IMG/VR virus record: IMGVR_UViG_3300048999_000129
Coordinates: 1 to 46,678 of that record
Length of the DNA stretch: 46,678 nt
Strand: one strand, 5' to 3'
Origin: a virus
Shown piece after piece: positions 1 to 8,390 of this stretch; position 1 is the first letter of the stretch, and each line of letters begins with the position of its first letter. A program made the translations under genes and the position numbers. Below the pieces are notes generated by a model. That model saw only the letters and a list, made by a program, of their open reading frames with translations. It was not told the DNA's origin and made no database searches.

Positions 1-64
1 AGCAGCTCCGATTGCCTACGGGTAAATCGTCAGGGACCTACCTATCTAGTTCAGTTTTGTACGA

Positions 65-336
65 GGTGACAGGTGATGACACCCTGGTGACGGCCTTAGA
101 GGCACTTTTGTCACCCCAAAAATGCCCTCTGACCTGGGCTTTCTTCTTTCTGGTGACAGGGGTGACAGCTTTTTTACAAAGTCTACGCGTGAGAGGGGGT
201 AGTAGAGGTAGTGGAGAGGCTCCGGCGCTGTGAGCTGTAGGACTTTTGGAAAAAGGTGTCACCCGCGTCATTTCGGACAACTTCGCAGGTCAGAGGCCTA
301 AAATCGGTGACACGAGGTTGTCACCAGGGTGTCACC
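65..336. other. Candidate replication origin: GGTGACA iteron cluster
   Basis: No gene is credible in 1-396. The heptamer GGTGACA occurs on the plus strand at 65, 152, 161 and 306 and on the minus strand (TGTCACC) at 109, 257, 319 and 330, with a variant GGTGACG at 86. Two minus copies sit inside the 9-bp palindrome GGTGTCACC (255 and 328). Short A/T runs (about 117-123, 168-180, 250-254) lie between copies. Clustered repeats in both orientations beside a P4-family primase-helicase gene are what an iteron origin looks like; the P4 alpha protein is known to bind similar repeats of the GGTGAACA type (from memory). Origin function is inference. Bases 1-64 show nothing I can assign. Confidence 0.6.
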
Positions 337-344
337 AGACGCCG

Positions 345-378
345 AAGGGCCCCGCCGGCGTGTGCCAACGGGGCCCTT
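345..378 (-). terminator. Hairpin terminator after the primase gene
   Basis: Perfect 10-bp arms AAGGGCCCCG (345-354) and CGGGGCCCTT (369-378) around a 14-nt loop. It lies just past the stop of the leftward primase gene (397). There is no long U tract on the minus strand, which is common in actinobacterial terminators. It separates primase transcription from the iteron cluster. Confidence 0.7.
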
Positions 379-396
379 ATCGGGTCTAGACCAGAA

Positions 397-2856
397 CTAC
401 GCTTCGTCGAAGAAGGCGCGCTGCTGCAGCGGCTGCAGCTGTAGGTAGAACCCCCGGAAGTGCTTGTTGCGGTCCTTCGGGAAGCCCTTCGTCTCGAGCT
501 CCAGGCTGAGCGCCATCTGCGACATCGGCCGCCCGCCGCGCGACTCGGCCCAGTTGCGGTAGTCGGCGTACAGATTCTTGGACGACTCCAGCGCGTCGGA
601 CTTGGTGGTGCGCTCATCCATCCACTCAGCGACCTCATCCTCGTCGCGGAGGTACTTGGCAGTGTCGGCCAGGACCTGGGCAGGAACTCCCAGCCCACTC
701 GGCCGGCCCGTCTTCCGGTTCGGACCCTGCGTCTCCCGCAGTAGCGTCCACCACTGGACGGCTCCGGCGATGAGCCAGGCCAGCACGCCTTCCTTCTCGG
801 CGGCCAGGATCTTCTCGGCGAGCTCCAGGTCGATCTTCTCGTCCGCGATGGTGATGGGCCAGGTGATCTTGTGGATCCGGCGGTTCGTCGACTTCGAGCT
901 CACGATGTGCGGCAGGTGGTTCGTCGCCATGTGGATCTTGCCGATGATGTTCAGGTCCTTGTTCTCCTGGTAGAGCCGCCGGGCCGTCACCTTGTCGCCG
1001 CCAGTGATGTTCTTGATCAGGACGTCGCTGAGCCGGGCGCCCCGGGCGGTCTCGGACATGAGCAGCGTGCGCGGGCCGGCGAGGCTCGCGACGTGGGTGG
1101 AGTGCTGCTCGTTCTTCGACTCGATCAGGGCCTTCGGGTCGGCCCCGCCCGCGTATCCGCCGAGCACCCGGCCGACGATGTCCATCAGCACTGACTTGCC
1201 GTTGTTGGTCTCGCCGTGGTGGATGAACATCAGCTGCTCGATCGTCGTACCGGTGATCGAATAGCCCATCACGCGCTGCAGGTACTCGCGCACCTCCTGG
1301 TCAGGCATCGACTCGGCCAGGTACTTCTGGAAGAGCGGCGCCTTGGCCTCGGGGTCATACTTGACCGGGGCGGCCGTGGCGATCATCTCGTCCTTCGTGC
1401 CCTTGCGGAGCTCACCCGTGCGGAGATCGACGGTGCCATTGAGCACGCCGAGCAGGTACGGGTCCGAGTCGAACTCGGTCTCGCTCTTGGTCAGCGCCTC
1501 GGACATCTGCGCCGTACGGGCGGCCGCGCTGTACTTGCCCGCCATCTTCTGGCTGGTGACCCAGTTGAAGAACTTCTTCCGGGGAGAGGTCTCCCCCTCG
1601 GCGGCCGTGTCGGCGTAGTGCTCCTCCTCGAGCTGGTAGGCGACGTTCAGCGCTTGGACAGCAGCGTTCTCACCGGCGCCGTCGGACTTCTCCCAGTGGA
1701 CCCCGTTGTACCGGACCCAGACCTTGGCGTCCTGAAGCCAGAAGAGGTTCCCCTTGGCCCACGCGGCGATGCGCTGCGAGTTGCCGTAGTCGTTCTGCTC
1801 GTACTGCGGCCATACCGTGAGCGCCGGCTCCGCTCCGGGAGCGTCACCGGCCTCACCGAAAGGGCGGCTGGGCGAATACGGCTCCTCCTCGAACCAGGCG
1901 TCATCCTCCTTCAGATCGAACGGGGGCGTGCGCGGCGTGACATTCTCGCCCTCGAGCGCTCGGACGAACTTCGACAGCCCGTTACCGAGGGTGAACTTTG
2001 CGTCGTTCGGCAGGTGATCGACCAGGTCGGCCGCAACCTTCTCCGCGTCCACGTTGCACCAGTCGGCCTTCACGAGGCTGGCCAGCGAGGCGGTCAGCGC
2101 GAGCGTGCTCTCCTCCCAGCCGCCGTGACGACCCCGGTAGTCCTCCTCCCAGGTCTTCATCTCGTCGAGCTCGTCGTACGTCGCGGCGATGGCGTTCTCG
2201 ACGTAGGCATCGACCCGCGCCTTGACCCGGTCATCGAGCGCGGCATATGCCTCGGACTCGACGTTGCGCGCCTCGGCGACCTTCCTGGTCAAACCCTCCA
2301 GCCAGGAGGTGGGAAGCCACGGGAGCTCCTCGACGTCCGGCAGTGTCAGGATCGAACGAGCCTCGTGCGCTGAGTGCCAGCGATACTCACCGCCTTCGGG
2401 GTGAATCGAGCCGGGGCCGACCAGGTAGCGATGGCCATGCTGGATGATGTCGACGTCCGGGCCAATGCCGGCCGAGTCGAGGTTTCCATAGAGCTTCGTG
2501 CCAGCGGGAACCTGAAAGAGCCGGATCCCGGACGGAGTCTCGGGGCGCGCGGTCAGACGACCGAGGATCGGGAGCTTGCCGAACATTTCGATGGCGTTCC
2601 GGATCGTGTCGGCGCCGACCTTCTCGTCGTACTGGTCGATGTCGATGCCGATGACGCCGTCGGGCAGCCGGATCGCGATATTGGAGTCTTCGGGGACGGT
2701 TTCGATCCAGGCTTGGATATCAGCGCCCGAGGCCATCGGCGCGAGACTGCCGGTCCAGCCGTCCGGCGGCGGGAACTTCTTGCCGGGAGGGAGAGGTAGC
2801 GGAGAGTAGCCGGACTTCTTCAGCTTGTGAGCTTCTCCGGCGTAGATCATGATCAA
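397..2856 (-). CDS. Bifunctional primase-polymerase / P4-family D5-type helicase
   Basis: An 819-residue protein. The N-terminal part is an archaeo-eukaryotic-type primase-polymerase: GIDID at residues 70-74 supplies the metal-binding acidic pair, with PSGIRLF near 108-114 and GHRYLVGPGSIHP near 141-153 providing the conserved Ser and His. The C-terminal part is a D5_N/P4-type superfamily 3 helicase with Walker A GETNNGKS near 547-555. Known members prime and unwind DNA at phage or plasmid origins; the adjacent iteron cluster suggests a cis target. The start is TTG at 2856, overlapping the upstream TGA by four bases, with AGGAGG about five bases before it; an ATG at 2850 is the alternative but has a long spacing of about 11. 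It is probably co-transcribed with the HTH gene from the leaderless promoter at 3076-3105. Confidence 0.93.
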   Translation of the reverse strand: MIMIYAGEAHKLKKSGYSPLPLPPGKKFPPPDGWTGSLAPMASGADIQAWIETVPEDSNIAIRLPDGVIGIDIDQYDEKVGADTIRNAIEMFGKLPILGRLTARPETPSGIRLFQVPAGTKLYGNLDSAGIGPDVDIIQHGHRYLVGPGSIHPEGGEYRWHSAHEARSILTLPDVEELPWLPTSWLEGLTRKVAEARNVESEAYAALDDRVKARVDAYVENAIAATYDELDEMKTWEEDYRGRHGGWEESTLALTASLASLVKADWCNVDAEKVAADLVDHLPNDAKFTLGNGLSKFVRALEGENVTPRTPPFDLKEDDAWFEEEPYSPSRPFGEAGDAPGAEPALTVWPQYEQNDYGNSQRIAAWAKGNLFWLQDAKVWVRYNGVHWEKSDGAGENAAVQALNVAYQLEEEHYADTAAEGETSPRKKFFNWVTSQKMAGKYSAAARTAQMSEALTKSETEFDSDPYLLGVLNGTVDLRTGELRKGTKDEMIATAAPVKYDPEAKAPLFQKYLAESMPDQEVREYLQRVMGYSITGTTIEQLMFIHHGETNNGKSVLMDIVGRVLGGYAGGADPKALIESKNEQHSTHVASLAGPRTLLMSETARGARLSDVLIKNITGGDKVTARRLYQENKDLNIIGKIHMATNHLPHIVSSKSTNRRIHKITWPITIADEKIDLELAEKILAAEKEGVLAWLIAGAVQWWTLLRETQGPNRKTGRPSGLGVPAQVLADTAKYLRDEDEVAEWMDERTTKSDALESSKNLYADYRNWAESRGGRPMSQMALSLELETKGFPKDRNKHFRGFYLQLQPLQQRAFFDEA

Positions 2857-3068
2857 CGTGCCCTCCTACGGGTGTTGGCTGTCTTCTTCCAGTCCTGGAT
2901 GTCGCTGAGCAGCCAGGCTGGACCCATCTTGAAGGTCCGGATCGGCGCGGGGAAGCCCCGGCTTCGAGTCCAGGACAGGGCGGTCGAGTAGGACAGGTCG
3001 AAGTGAGAGGCGATCTCGGCAAGACCGAGGACGTCGTTCAGGTCGACGATCAGTTTCGGAGTAGTCAT
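2853..3068 (-). CDS. Small helix-turn-helix DNA-binding protein (AlpA/excisionase-like)
   Basis: 71 residues. The segment LAEIASHFDLSYSTALSWTR (about 16-35) is a winged-HTH/MerR-like helix pair, followed by GFPAPIRTFKMGPAWLLSDIQDW, the usual wing of AlpA/excisionase-type proteins; the end is very basic (KKTANTRRRAR). It sits directly upstream of, and overlaps, the primase gene. The ATG at 3068 lies seven bases past a TATCGT box and has no ribosome site, so the message is probably leaderless. It may regulate the divergent promoters or assist replication; there is no integrase here for a real excisionase to serve. HTH fold fairly sure, role unknown. Confidence 0.8.
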   Translation of the reverse strand: MTTPKLIVDLNDVLGLAEIASHFDLSYSTALSWTRSRGFPAPIRTFKMGPAWLLSDIQDWKKTANTRRRAR

Positions 3069-3075
3069 GAGGCTG

Positions 3076-3105
3076 ACGATACACAGTTGTTTATCCGGAT
3101 GCCAA
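3076..3105 (-). promoter_or_regulatory. Leftward promoter for HTH-primase genes
   Basis: On the minus strand TTGGCA (3100-3105), an 18-bp spacer, then TATCGT (3076-3081). Seven bases separate the -10 box from the ATG at 3068, so the transcript should start at or next to the A of the start codon. Its -35 box lies five bases from the -35 box of the opposing promoter. Confidence 0.65.
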
Positions 3106-3110
3106 CTCGT

Positions 3111-3139
3111 TTGACAAAGTGATTTGGCCGAAGTATCTT
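3111..3139 (+). promoter_or_regulatory. Rightward consensus promoter for the helicase gene
   Basis: TTGACA (3111-3116), a 17-bp spacer, TATCTT (3134-3139): the best sigma-70-type match in the window. The ATG of the helicase gene begins seven bases downstream at 3147 with no Shine-Dalgarno sequence, predicting a leaderless mRNA. Confidence 0.75.
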
Positions 3140-3146
3140 TTGACTC

Positions 3147-4733
3147 ATGACTGACACCGAGCTCACTAGACTACTCGCCCACATCGGCTACGACCAGCGC
3201 CCCCAGCAGACTGCTCTCTTCGAGCACCTGAAGACGCTCGACCACGACGGCGTCATCGCCCAGGCCGGCACGGGCGTCGGCAAGTCCATCGCCGTTCTCG
3301 CTGCTGCCGCTCACTTGCATGATCACTACGGCAAGCAGGTCCTGATCGTCACGCCGACGCGCGTGCTCATGGACCAGTACATGAAGTCGGACGCGATCAG
3401 CGCCTCGTCCTGCTTCTGCCTGTCCATCGAAGAGCTCCGGGGCAAGGCCTGGTACGCCTGCGAGCAGGGCGGCGACGGTACGGCGGAGAACGGCGGCTGC
3501 CCGGGATACGAGGGAGGTTGCGAAGCGACCGCCTGGGCCGAAGGGAAGCACTGGTGCGAGTACCGCGACCAGAAGAAGCGCGCCCAGGAAGCCGACATCG
3601 TCATCACGAACACGGACATGCTGATCGTGAACGACCGGCTCGTCCCCGGCGAGTTCTTCGACCCCGAAGGCCCGCTGCTGGTCGACGAGGCGCACCAGCT
3701 CGAGCCGAAGCTGCGCGATTTCTCCGACCGGTCACTCCGTGCGGACTGGCTGCAGAAGTGGAGCGAGGCCGGCGCCGAGCTGTCGCGCTACATCCGCTCG
3801 TTCGGCCGCGACGCCGCCAAGGTCCCGCTCGATGGCCCGATCGCGAACAAACTTCGGGCGTTCATGGAGTCGGTCGACACCCAGGGCGATGCGGGCGTGC
3901 CGGAGCGCGTGAAGAAGATGTACGAGTCGGCGGCCAAGATTCTCGCGCGTGTAAACGTACCCTCCGAGAACGCGCTCGTCTGGTGTGACGGAGAGTCACT
4001 GAAGCTGAGCTGGATTGACATCGCTGCCTCGGCGCGCGAGTTGCTCCAGGCCCGTCCGTTCGGGTTGGTCAGCGCGACGATCCCGAAGTCGATGCCGAGC
4101 TCCCTAGGCGTGGCCGACGCGCGCATCGTGGACGTAGGGCACCCGTTCGACTACGCCAAGCAAGCGACGCTCTCGATCAGCCAGATCAACGGCGCTTACC
4201 AGTACGCCAAGGAACGGTCGAACCTGACCAAACGGGCCGGTGAGCTCGAGGACCAGGTCCTGGCGTCCGGTGGCGGCGCACTGCTGCTCTTCTCCAGCTT
4301 CAAGGACCTGGAGGCGGTATACGAGGAGACCTTCGCCGCCTTCAAGGCGGCCGGCCTGACGATCCTGAAGCAGGACGGCGTGCTCGACAACAAGCTACTC
4401 GGGGAGGCCTTCAAGCGTGACGGCAGCGCAGTACTGTTCGGCTCCGAGAGCTTCGCGACCGGCTTCGACGCGCCCGGCGACGCCCTGCGTTTCGTGGGGA
4501 TCTGGAAGCTGCCGTACCCCGGAAAAGACCCCGTTTCCGAAGCGCTCATGAAGCGATTTTACAATCGCTACAACGACCTGATGCTCACTCGCGTCACCCA
4601 GGCCGTCGGCCGCCTGATCCGTACCACATCCGATAAGGGCCACGTCTGGATCGGCGACTCCCGCGCGGAGGGCAAGATCCTCGGCGACGGCGGCCTGATG
4701 ACCTCTCACCTGAAAGAGTTCCGCCGAGTCTGA
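3147..4733 (+). CDS. DinG/XPD-type iron-sulfur DNA helicase
   Basis: 528 residues. Walker A GTGVGKS at 41-47, DEAH box LLVDEAHQ around 177-184, and motif VI QAVGRLIRT near 485-493. Cysteines C105, C118, C125 and C137 between motifs I and II fit the 4Fe-4S cluster of the XPD/DinG superfamily 2 group, which unwinds DNA 5' to 3'. It faces away from the primase gene across a shared promoter region and is the first gene of the rightward arm, so it is likely an early replication or repair function rather than structural. A copy of GTGTAAACG lies inside it at 3949-3957. Family call is solid; its exact task in the phage is inferred. Confidence 0.88.
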   Translation: MTDTELTRLLAHIGYDQRPQQTALFEHLKTLDHDGVIAQAGTGVGKSIAVLAAAAHLHDHYGKQVLIVTPTRVLMDQYMKSDAISASSCFCLSIEELRGKAWYACEQGGDGTAENGGCPGYEGGCEATAWAEGKHWCEYRDQKKRAQEADIVITNTDMLIVNDRLVPGEFFDPEGPLLVDEAHQLEPKLRDFSDRSLRADWLQKWSEAGAELSRYIRSFGRDAAKVPLDGPIANKLRAFMESVDTQGDAGVPERVKKMYESAAKILARVNVPSENALVWCDGESLKLSWIDIAASARELLQARPFGLVSATIPKSMPSSLGVADARIVDVGHPFDYAKQATLSISQINGAYQYAKERSNLTKRAGELEDQVLASGGGALLLFSSFKDLEAVYEETFAAFKAAGLTILKQDGVLDNKLLGEAFKRDGSAVLFGSESFATGFDAPGDALRFVGIWKLPYPGKDPVSEALMKRFYNRYNDLMLTRVTQAVGRLIRTTSDKGHVWIGDSRAEGKILGDGGLMTSHLKEFRRV

Positions 4734-4742
4734 CCGAACTGA

Positions 4743-4748
4743 TACCCT
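4743..4748 (+). promoter_or_regulatory. Possible -10 box (TACCCT) before gene 4797
   Basis: TGATACCCTG carries an extended -10 (TGN-TACCCT) in the short gap after the helicase gene. The predicted start near 4755 would give a leader of about 42 nt with a ribosome site. No clear -35 box. Confidence 0.35.
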
Positions 4749-4796
4749 GGGGTCGATGGCGTTGAAGGCGACGCCCAGTCGGCCCCAGGAGGTCAC

Positions 4797-5636
4797 ATGT
4801 ACACGATCGTCCTCGCCGCTACTCGGCGAGAAGCAGTGGATTGGGCGCAGCAGAACGGCGTTCCGTTCCGTAGTACCCGATTTGCTCAGGATGCGTCATC
4901 GCTTGCTGGCCGATTCTTCGATCGCATCGTCGAGCTCCCGTCGTTCGCCAAGCGGCGCGACCGGTTCTCCATCAACGCAGCCGTCAAGCGCCTGAAGCGC
5001 ACCCTCCCCAACATCCCTCACGAGGTTCTGGAGTCCTTCACCCCGACCCCGCCCCGCCCTCAGCCGGCCAAGGTGTCGACGCTGACCTGGCTACTCGGTG
5101 ACGTCGAAGCGCAGAACCCGTTCTCCAACGTCCTCCCCGACGCGCCCGAGCTGGTCTCTGACGTGGTCGAGCAGGAGAACCCACTGGTCCAGCCGGGCGA
5201 GGACCCGATCGCAGACCGCAAGGACATGGATCTCGACCTGTCCGCTGAGGAGCTCCGCGAGGTCGGTGCATCCGAGGAAGAGGTCGAGAAGCTCGCCCAG
5301 ATCGACGCGCTGCAGAAGAAGGTCGAGGCTGACCAGGCTACTTCAGAAGTAACTGCAGACGTTACTTCTGAAGCGCCGAAGCGCCGGGGTCGCCGCACGA
5401 ACGAGCAGAAGGCCTACGACGAGGCCAAGGCTGCCGCCGACGCCGCACCGTACGACATCAAGCTGGCCGCTGACTTCGACACGGCCTACGTCGCCCTGCT
5501 CGCCCGTCACCCGGACGACGAGCGTATCGTCGCCGAGCGATCGCGTACGACTGTGGTAGCGGCCGCACTGCCGAAGCTCCTCGAGCCTGAAGCCACTCCC
5601 GGCGTCGCCAGCGGCGCTCCTGACCTGGACTTCTGA
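4797..5636 (+). CDS. Phage protein of unknown function upstream of terminase
   Basis: 279 residues, no family recognised. The first 70 residues (TIVLAATRREAVDWAQQNG then a Phe/Arg-rich stretch) look like a small alpha/beta domain; the middle is Pro-rich (TPTPPRPQPAKV) then strongly acidic, and the C-terminal third is helical, Ala-rich and charged. The ATG at 4797 has AGGAGG six bases upstream. It ends by overlapping the small terminase start (TGATG), so it may belong to the packaging operon. It contains a 33-bp inverted repeat at 5341-5373 written in codons unlike the rest of the gene. Confidence 0.8.
   Translation: MYTIVLAATRREAVDWAQQNGVPFRSTRFAQDASSLAGRFFDRIVELPSFAKRRDRFSINAAVKRLKRTLPNIPHEVLESFTPTPPRPQPAKVSTLTWLLGDVEAQNPFSNVLPDAPELVSDVVEQENPLVQPGEDPIADRKDMDLDLSAEELREVGASEEEVEKLAQIDALQKKVEADQATSEVTADVTSEAPKRRGRRTNEQKAYDEAKAAADAAPYDIKLAADFDTAYVALLARHPDDERIVAERSRTTVVAAALPKLLEPEATPGVASGAPDLDF
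5341..5373. repeat. Perfect 13-bp inverted repeat inside a gene
   Basis: Arms CTTCAGAAGTAAC (5341-5353) and GTTACTTCTGAAG (5361-5373) with a 7-nt loop. The codons used across it (TCA, GAA, GTA, ACT, GCA, GTT, TCT) are rare in this G/C-ending gene, so base pairing or protein binding, not protein sequence, seems to be what is kept. Confidence 0.8.
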
Positions 5637-6133
5637 TGGGCACGCGTGGGCCTGCTCCGAAGCGTGACGCGGAGCGGCGCCGGACCAACGAGCGCCCCGT
5701 CGACACGAAGACCGTCGAGACCGACGACACGTTTACACGCGCTGTCGTGATCCCTGACCCGGACCCGGACTGGCACAAGGTCGCCCGCCGCGTCTGGGAC
5801 AGCTTCCCCGAGTCGGCGACCAGCGTCCTGCTGGAGCCGTCCGACTGGGCGATCCTGTTCCTGGCTTGCGAGGACTTGTCGCGCGAGCTGAAGCCCCGGA
5901 AGGTGCAGATCGGTATCGACGGCGGGGGCGACCCCATCATCGTCGAGGCCAGCCTGCCGATGCCTGGCGCTAAGCTCAACGCGATCCTCAAGCTCATGGG
6001 CAATCTGCTCGCGACCGAGGGCGACCGTCGCCGGCTCCAGATCGAGGTCAACCGTGCCGCTCATCAGAACGCGGGCGAGAAGGGTTCGACCAGCGACGAG
6101 GTCGCGGCACAGCGGAAGAAGCGGCTGGGCTGA
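5636..6133 (+). CDS. Probable terminase small subunit
   Basis: 165 residues starting GTRGPAPKRDAERRRTNE, the basic Gly/Pro/Arg opening typical of P27-like small terminase proteins of actinobacterial phages; later LLEPSDWAILFLACEDLSREL and the helical stretch KLNAILKLMGNLLATEGDRRRLQIEVNR also fit that group. The small subunit recognises phage DNA and hands it to the large subunit. It overlaps the preceding gene by one base and lies two short steps upstream of the large terminase. A minus-oriented GTGTAAACG copy lies at 5730-5738. Confidence 0.72.
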   Translation: MGTRGPAPKRDAERRRTNERPVDTKTVETDDTFTRAVVIPDPDPDWHKVARRVWDSFPESATSVLLEPSDWAILFLACEDLSRELKPRKVQIGIDGGGDPIIVEASLPMPGAKLNAILKLMGNLLATEGDRRRLQIEVNRAAHQNAGEKGSTSDEVAAQRKKRLG

Positions 6134-6134
6134 C

Positions 6135-6431
6135 ATGGACCGATCACGAGATGTATCCACCGCGCTGACCGAGGTCCGCACGGTGCGCAGTCGCGCTCTG
6201 TCCGCCATCGATCGACTCGACGGCGTCTGGGCTGGCGAGGACATCCCCGATCCGGACTATCCGTCGTACGCCGGCTACCAGGGTCCCGGAATGGACAAGC
6301 CGGAGTACGCCGAGTGGCACAAGGGGTACGTCGAGTCGATGATCCGCATGGCCGATCCTGACCACTACGAGATGATCGAAGCGCTACGCAAGGTAGCCGA
6401 GCTCCTCGAGCCCTGGGCCAAGAGGCGCTGA
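6135..6431 (+). CDS. Small protein between terminase genes, unknown function
   Basis: 98 residues, start ATG at 6135 right after the small terminase stop. It has helical ends and a Tyr/Pro/Asp-rich centre (DIPDPDYPSYAGYQGPG). It overlaps the large terminase start by one base (TGATG), so it is translated as part of the packaging block. No family recognised. The ribosome site is weak, which suggests coupling to the upstream gene. Confidence 0.72.
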   Translation: MDRSRDVSTALTEVRTVRSRALSAIDRLDGVWAGEDIPDPDYPSYAGYQGPGMDKPEYAEWHKGYVESMIRMADPDHYEMIEALRKVAELLEPWAKRR

Positions 6432-8347
6432 TGAGCACCCTGGCGATCGAGCCGGGTGTGTTCTGGATCGAGTCCGAGCAGCGGTGGGAGGTCACGCCGT
6501 TCTCAATGGGCCCGGTCTGGACTCCGAACCCGGAATGGGATGGCGTCGACGAAGGCGACCACTGGATCCTGCCTGAGCTCACCCTGGGCTGGCAGATCCT
6601 GAAGTGGGTCGAGGACTCGATCCTCGGTGACGAGGTCGACCCGATCACGAACGAGCGACTGGCCTTCACGCCGACGGCCGAGCAGGCGCGGTTCATCCTC
6701 TGGTGGTACGCCATCGACGAGCGCGGCCGCTTCCTCTACCGCGAGGGCGTGTTCCAGCGGATCAAGGGCCACGGCAAGGACCCCCTCCTCGCCGTCATCG
6801 CCCTGGTTGAGTTGATCGGCCCGTGCCGGTTTCGTGGCTGGGCTACCAGGGACATGCCAGACATCGGCGTCTACGAGAACGACCCGGTCGCCCGCGACAA
6901 CCCCGTCGCGTGGGTGCAGGTCGCGGCCGTCTCGGAGAAGCAGACGAAGAACACCTCCCTGCTCTTCAACTCGATGCTGCGCAAGGAGCTACATAAGAAG
7001 TACGGCTGGGATCCGGGCAAGGTCGTCAGTTACGCCTACAGCGGCGCCCGCCAGATCGAGTGTGTGACCAGCTCCCCGTCGTCGCTGGAAGGCAACCGGC
7101 CCTCGTTCGTCATCATGAACGAGACCCACCACTGGCTGGAGAACAACGACGGCCACGCGATGGCCGAGGCGATCAAGCGTAACGCCACGAAGTCGAAGGG
7201 CGGCCAAGCGCGGCGCCTGGCGATCACCAACGCCTACGACCCCTCGGAGAACTCGGTCGCTCAGCAGCGCCGCGAGAGCTACGAGGAGCAGCTGGCCGGC
7301 CTCGCCTACGACTCCAAGGTCCTGTACGACACCCTGGAGGCGCCGCCCGACGCCCGGATCCGCCCGAAGAAGCTGCACCCCGGCGCCCCAGATCCAACGG
7401 ACGACGAGGTCAAGGCCTACCTGGGCGCCATCGTCAGCGCCGTACGGGGCGACTCGACCTGGCTGGACCTCGAGACCATCCTCGACGACATCATGGACAC
7501 CGACTCCAAGCCGGGCCTGTCGCGACGGTTCTACTTCAACCAGGTGGTCGCGTCCGAGAACGCCTGGGTCGACCCGGCGGCCATTCAGGCGGCGATCGAC
7601 AAGATCGTGGCCGACCAGCGCCGTATCCCCGGCGTGGACGACATCCAGGTCGGCTGGTCGATCGTCATGCCCGAGGACCCGATCGTGGTCTTCTTCGACG
7701 GCTCGAAGTCGGACGACGCCACCGGCCTCGTGGGCTGCCGGATCTCGGACGGCTACTGCTTCACGATCGGTATCTGGTCGCCGCCGGCCCAGAAGGAGCG
7801 AGCGAAGAAGTGGCTCGCTCCGCGTGGCGCCGTGGATCAGCGCGTCCGGGAGATGTTCGAGCGGTTCAACATCCTCGGCTTCTGGGCCGACCCTTCACAC
7901 GCGACGGACGACGAGGACGGCTCGCGTTACTGGGACGACATGATCGACGACTGGATGAAGCGCTACAAGGACAAGCTGGAGGAGAAGACCTGGCCGGTCA
8001 AGGGCGGCCTGCTCGCGCACGCCGTCATGTTCGACATGACCAGTCCGACCAACCAGAAGGCTTTCGTCGGCATGGCCGAGACCACGGTCGAGGACTTCGA
8101 GACGCTCGACCGGCTCGAGGAGTTCGCCCCGATCTTCAAGATCGACGGACACCCGGCCCTGGTGCAGCACCTGCGGAACGCCCGGTCGAACCCGTCGAAC
8201 AAGTGGGGCGTCTCGCTGATGAAGACCAACCGCGAGTCCAAACACAAGATCGACCTCGCCGTGTGCCTGGTCGGCGCCCGTCTGCTACGCCGGGTCTACC
8301 TGAATACCGTCCCCGAAGAGGACACTCGTAGCGGACGGGTCTGGTGA
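6431..8347 (+). CDS. Terminase large subunit
   Basis: 638 residues, the usual size for the packaging motor. The Walker A-like motif is IKGHGKDP (111-118), a deviant form seen in actinophage terminases; the Walker B region is FVIMNETHHW near 225-234 with the catalytic acid in NETH. The C-terminal RNase H-like nuclease shows VVFFDGSKSDD near 419-429, GFWADPSH near 481-489 and a distal HKIDLAV acid near 603-609. Together these pump DNA into the prohead and cut it. It sits upstream of portal, MuF-like, scaffold and capsid genes, the standard order. Confidence 0.95.
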   Translation: MSTLAIEPGVFWIESEQRWEVTPFSMGPVWTPNPEWDGVDEGDHWILPELTLGWQILKWVEDSILGDEVDPITNERLAFTPTAEQARFILWWYAIDERGRFLYREGVFQRIKGHGKDPLLAVIALVELIGPCRFRGWATRDMPDIGVYENDPVARDNPVAWVQVAAVSEKQTKNTSLLFNSMLRKELHKKYGWDPGKVVSYAYSGARQIECVTSSPSSLEGNRPSFVIMNETHHWLENNDGHAMAEAIKRNATKSKGGQARRLAITNAYDPSENSVAQQRRESYEEQLAGLAYDSKVLYDTLEAPPDARIRPKKLHPGAPDPTDDEVKAYLGAIVSAVRGDSTWLDLETILDDIMDTDSKPGLSRRFYFNQVVASENAWVDPAAIQAAIDKIVADQRRIPGVDDIQVGWSIVMPEDPIVVFFDGSKSDDATGLVGCRISDGYCFTIGIWSPPAQKERAKKWLAPRGAVDQRVREMFERFNILGFWADPSHATDDEDGSRYWDDMIDDWMKRYKDKLEEKTWPVKGGLLAHAVMFDMTSPTNQKAFVGMAETTVEDFETLDRLEEFAPIFKIDGHPALVQHLRNARSNPSNKWGVSLMKTNRESKHKIDLAVCLVGARLLRRVYLNTVPEEDTRSGRVW

Positions 8348-8351
8348 CGGG

Positions 8352-8357
8352 TAGCAT
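8352..8357 (+). promoter_or_regulatory. Possible -10 box (TAGCAT) before portal
   Basis: TAGCAT in the 43-bp gap before the portal gene; the predicted start is about 27 nt before the GTG, with GGAGGA in the leader. No -35 match, so weak. Confidence 0.3.
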
Positions 8358-8390
8358 GGCCACAGACGTATCTATCTTCCGGAGGAACTC

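Noticed and set aside
12-444. Short ORFs across the iteron region (12-233, 38-280, 256-444)
   Set aside because: They run through the repeat cluster on both strands, have no ribosome sites and read as Arg/Ser/Pro-rich shadow sequence.
1216-2373. 385-codon rightward ORF opposite the primase gene
   Set aside because: It is the antisense frame of a strongly supported gene, with Leu/Arg/Val-rich composition and no start signal.
2853-3068. Interpretation of the HTH gene as an excisionase with an integration module
   Set aside because: No integrase, attachment site or immunity repressor is seen, so DNA-binding protein is the safer call.
4756-4995. 79-codon ORF starting seven bases after the TACCCT box
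   Set aside because: The spacing fits a leaderless start, but the sequence is Ser/Arg-rich and overlaps the well-supported gene at 4797 in another frame.
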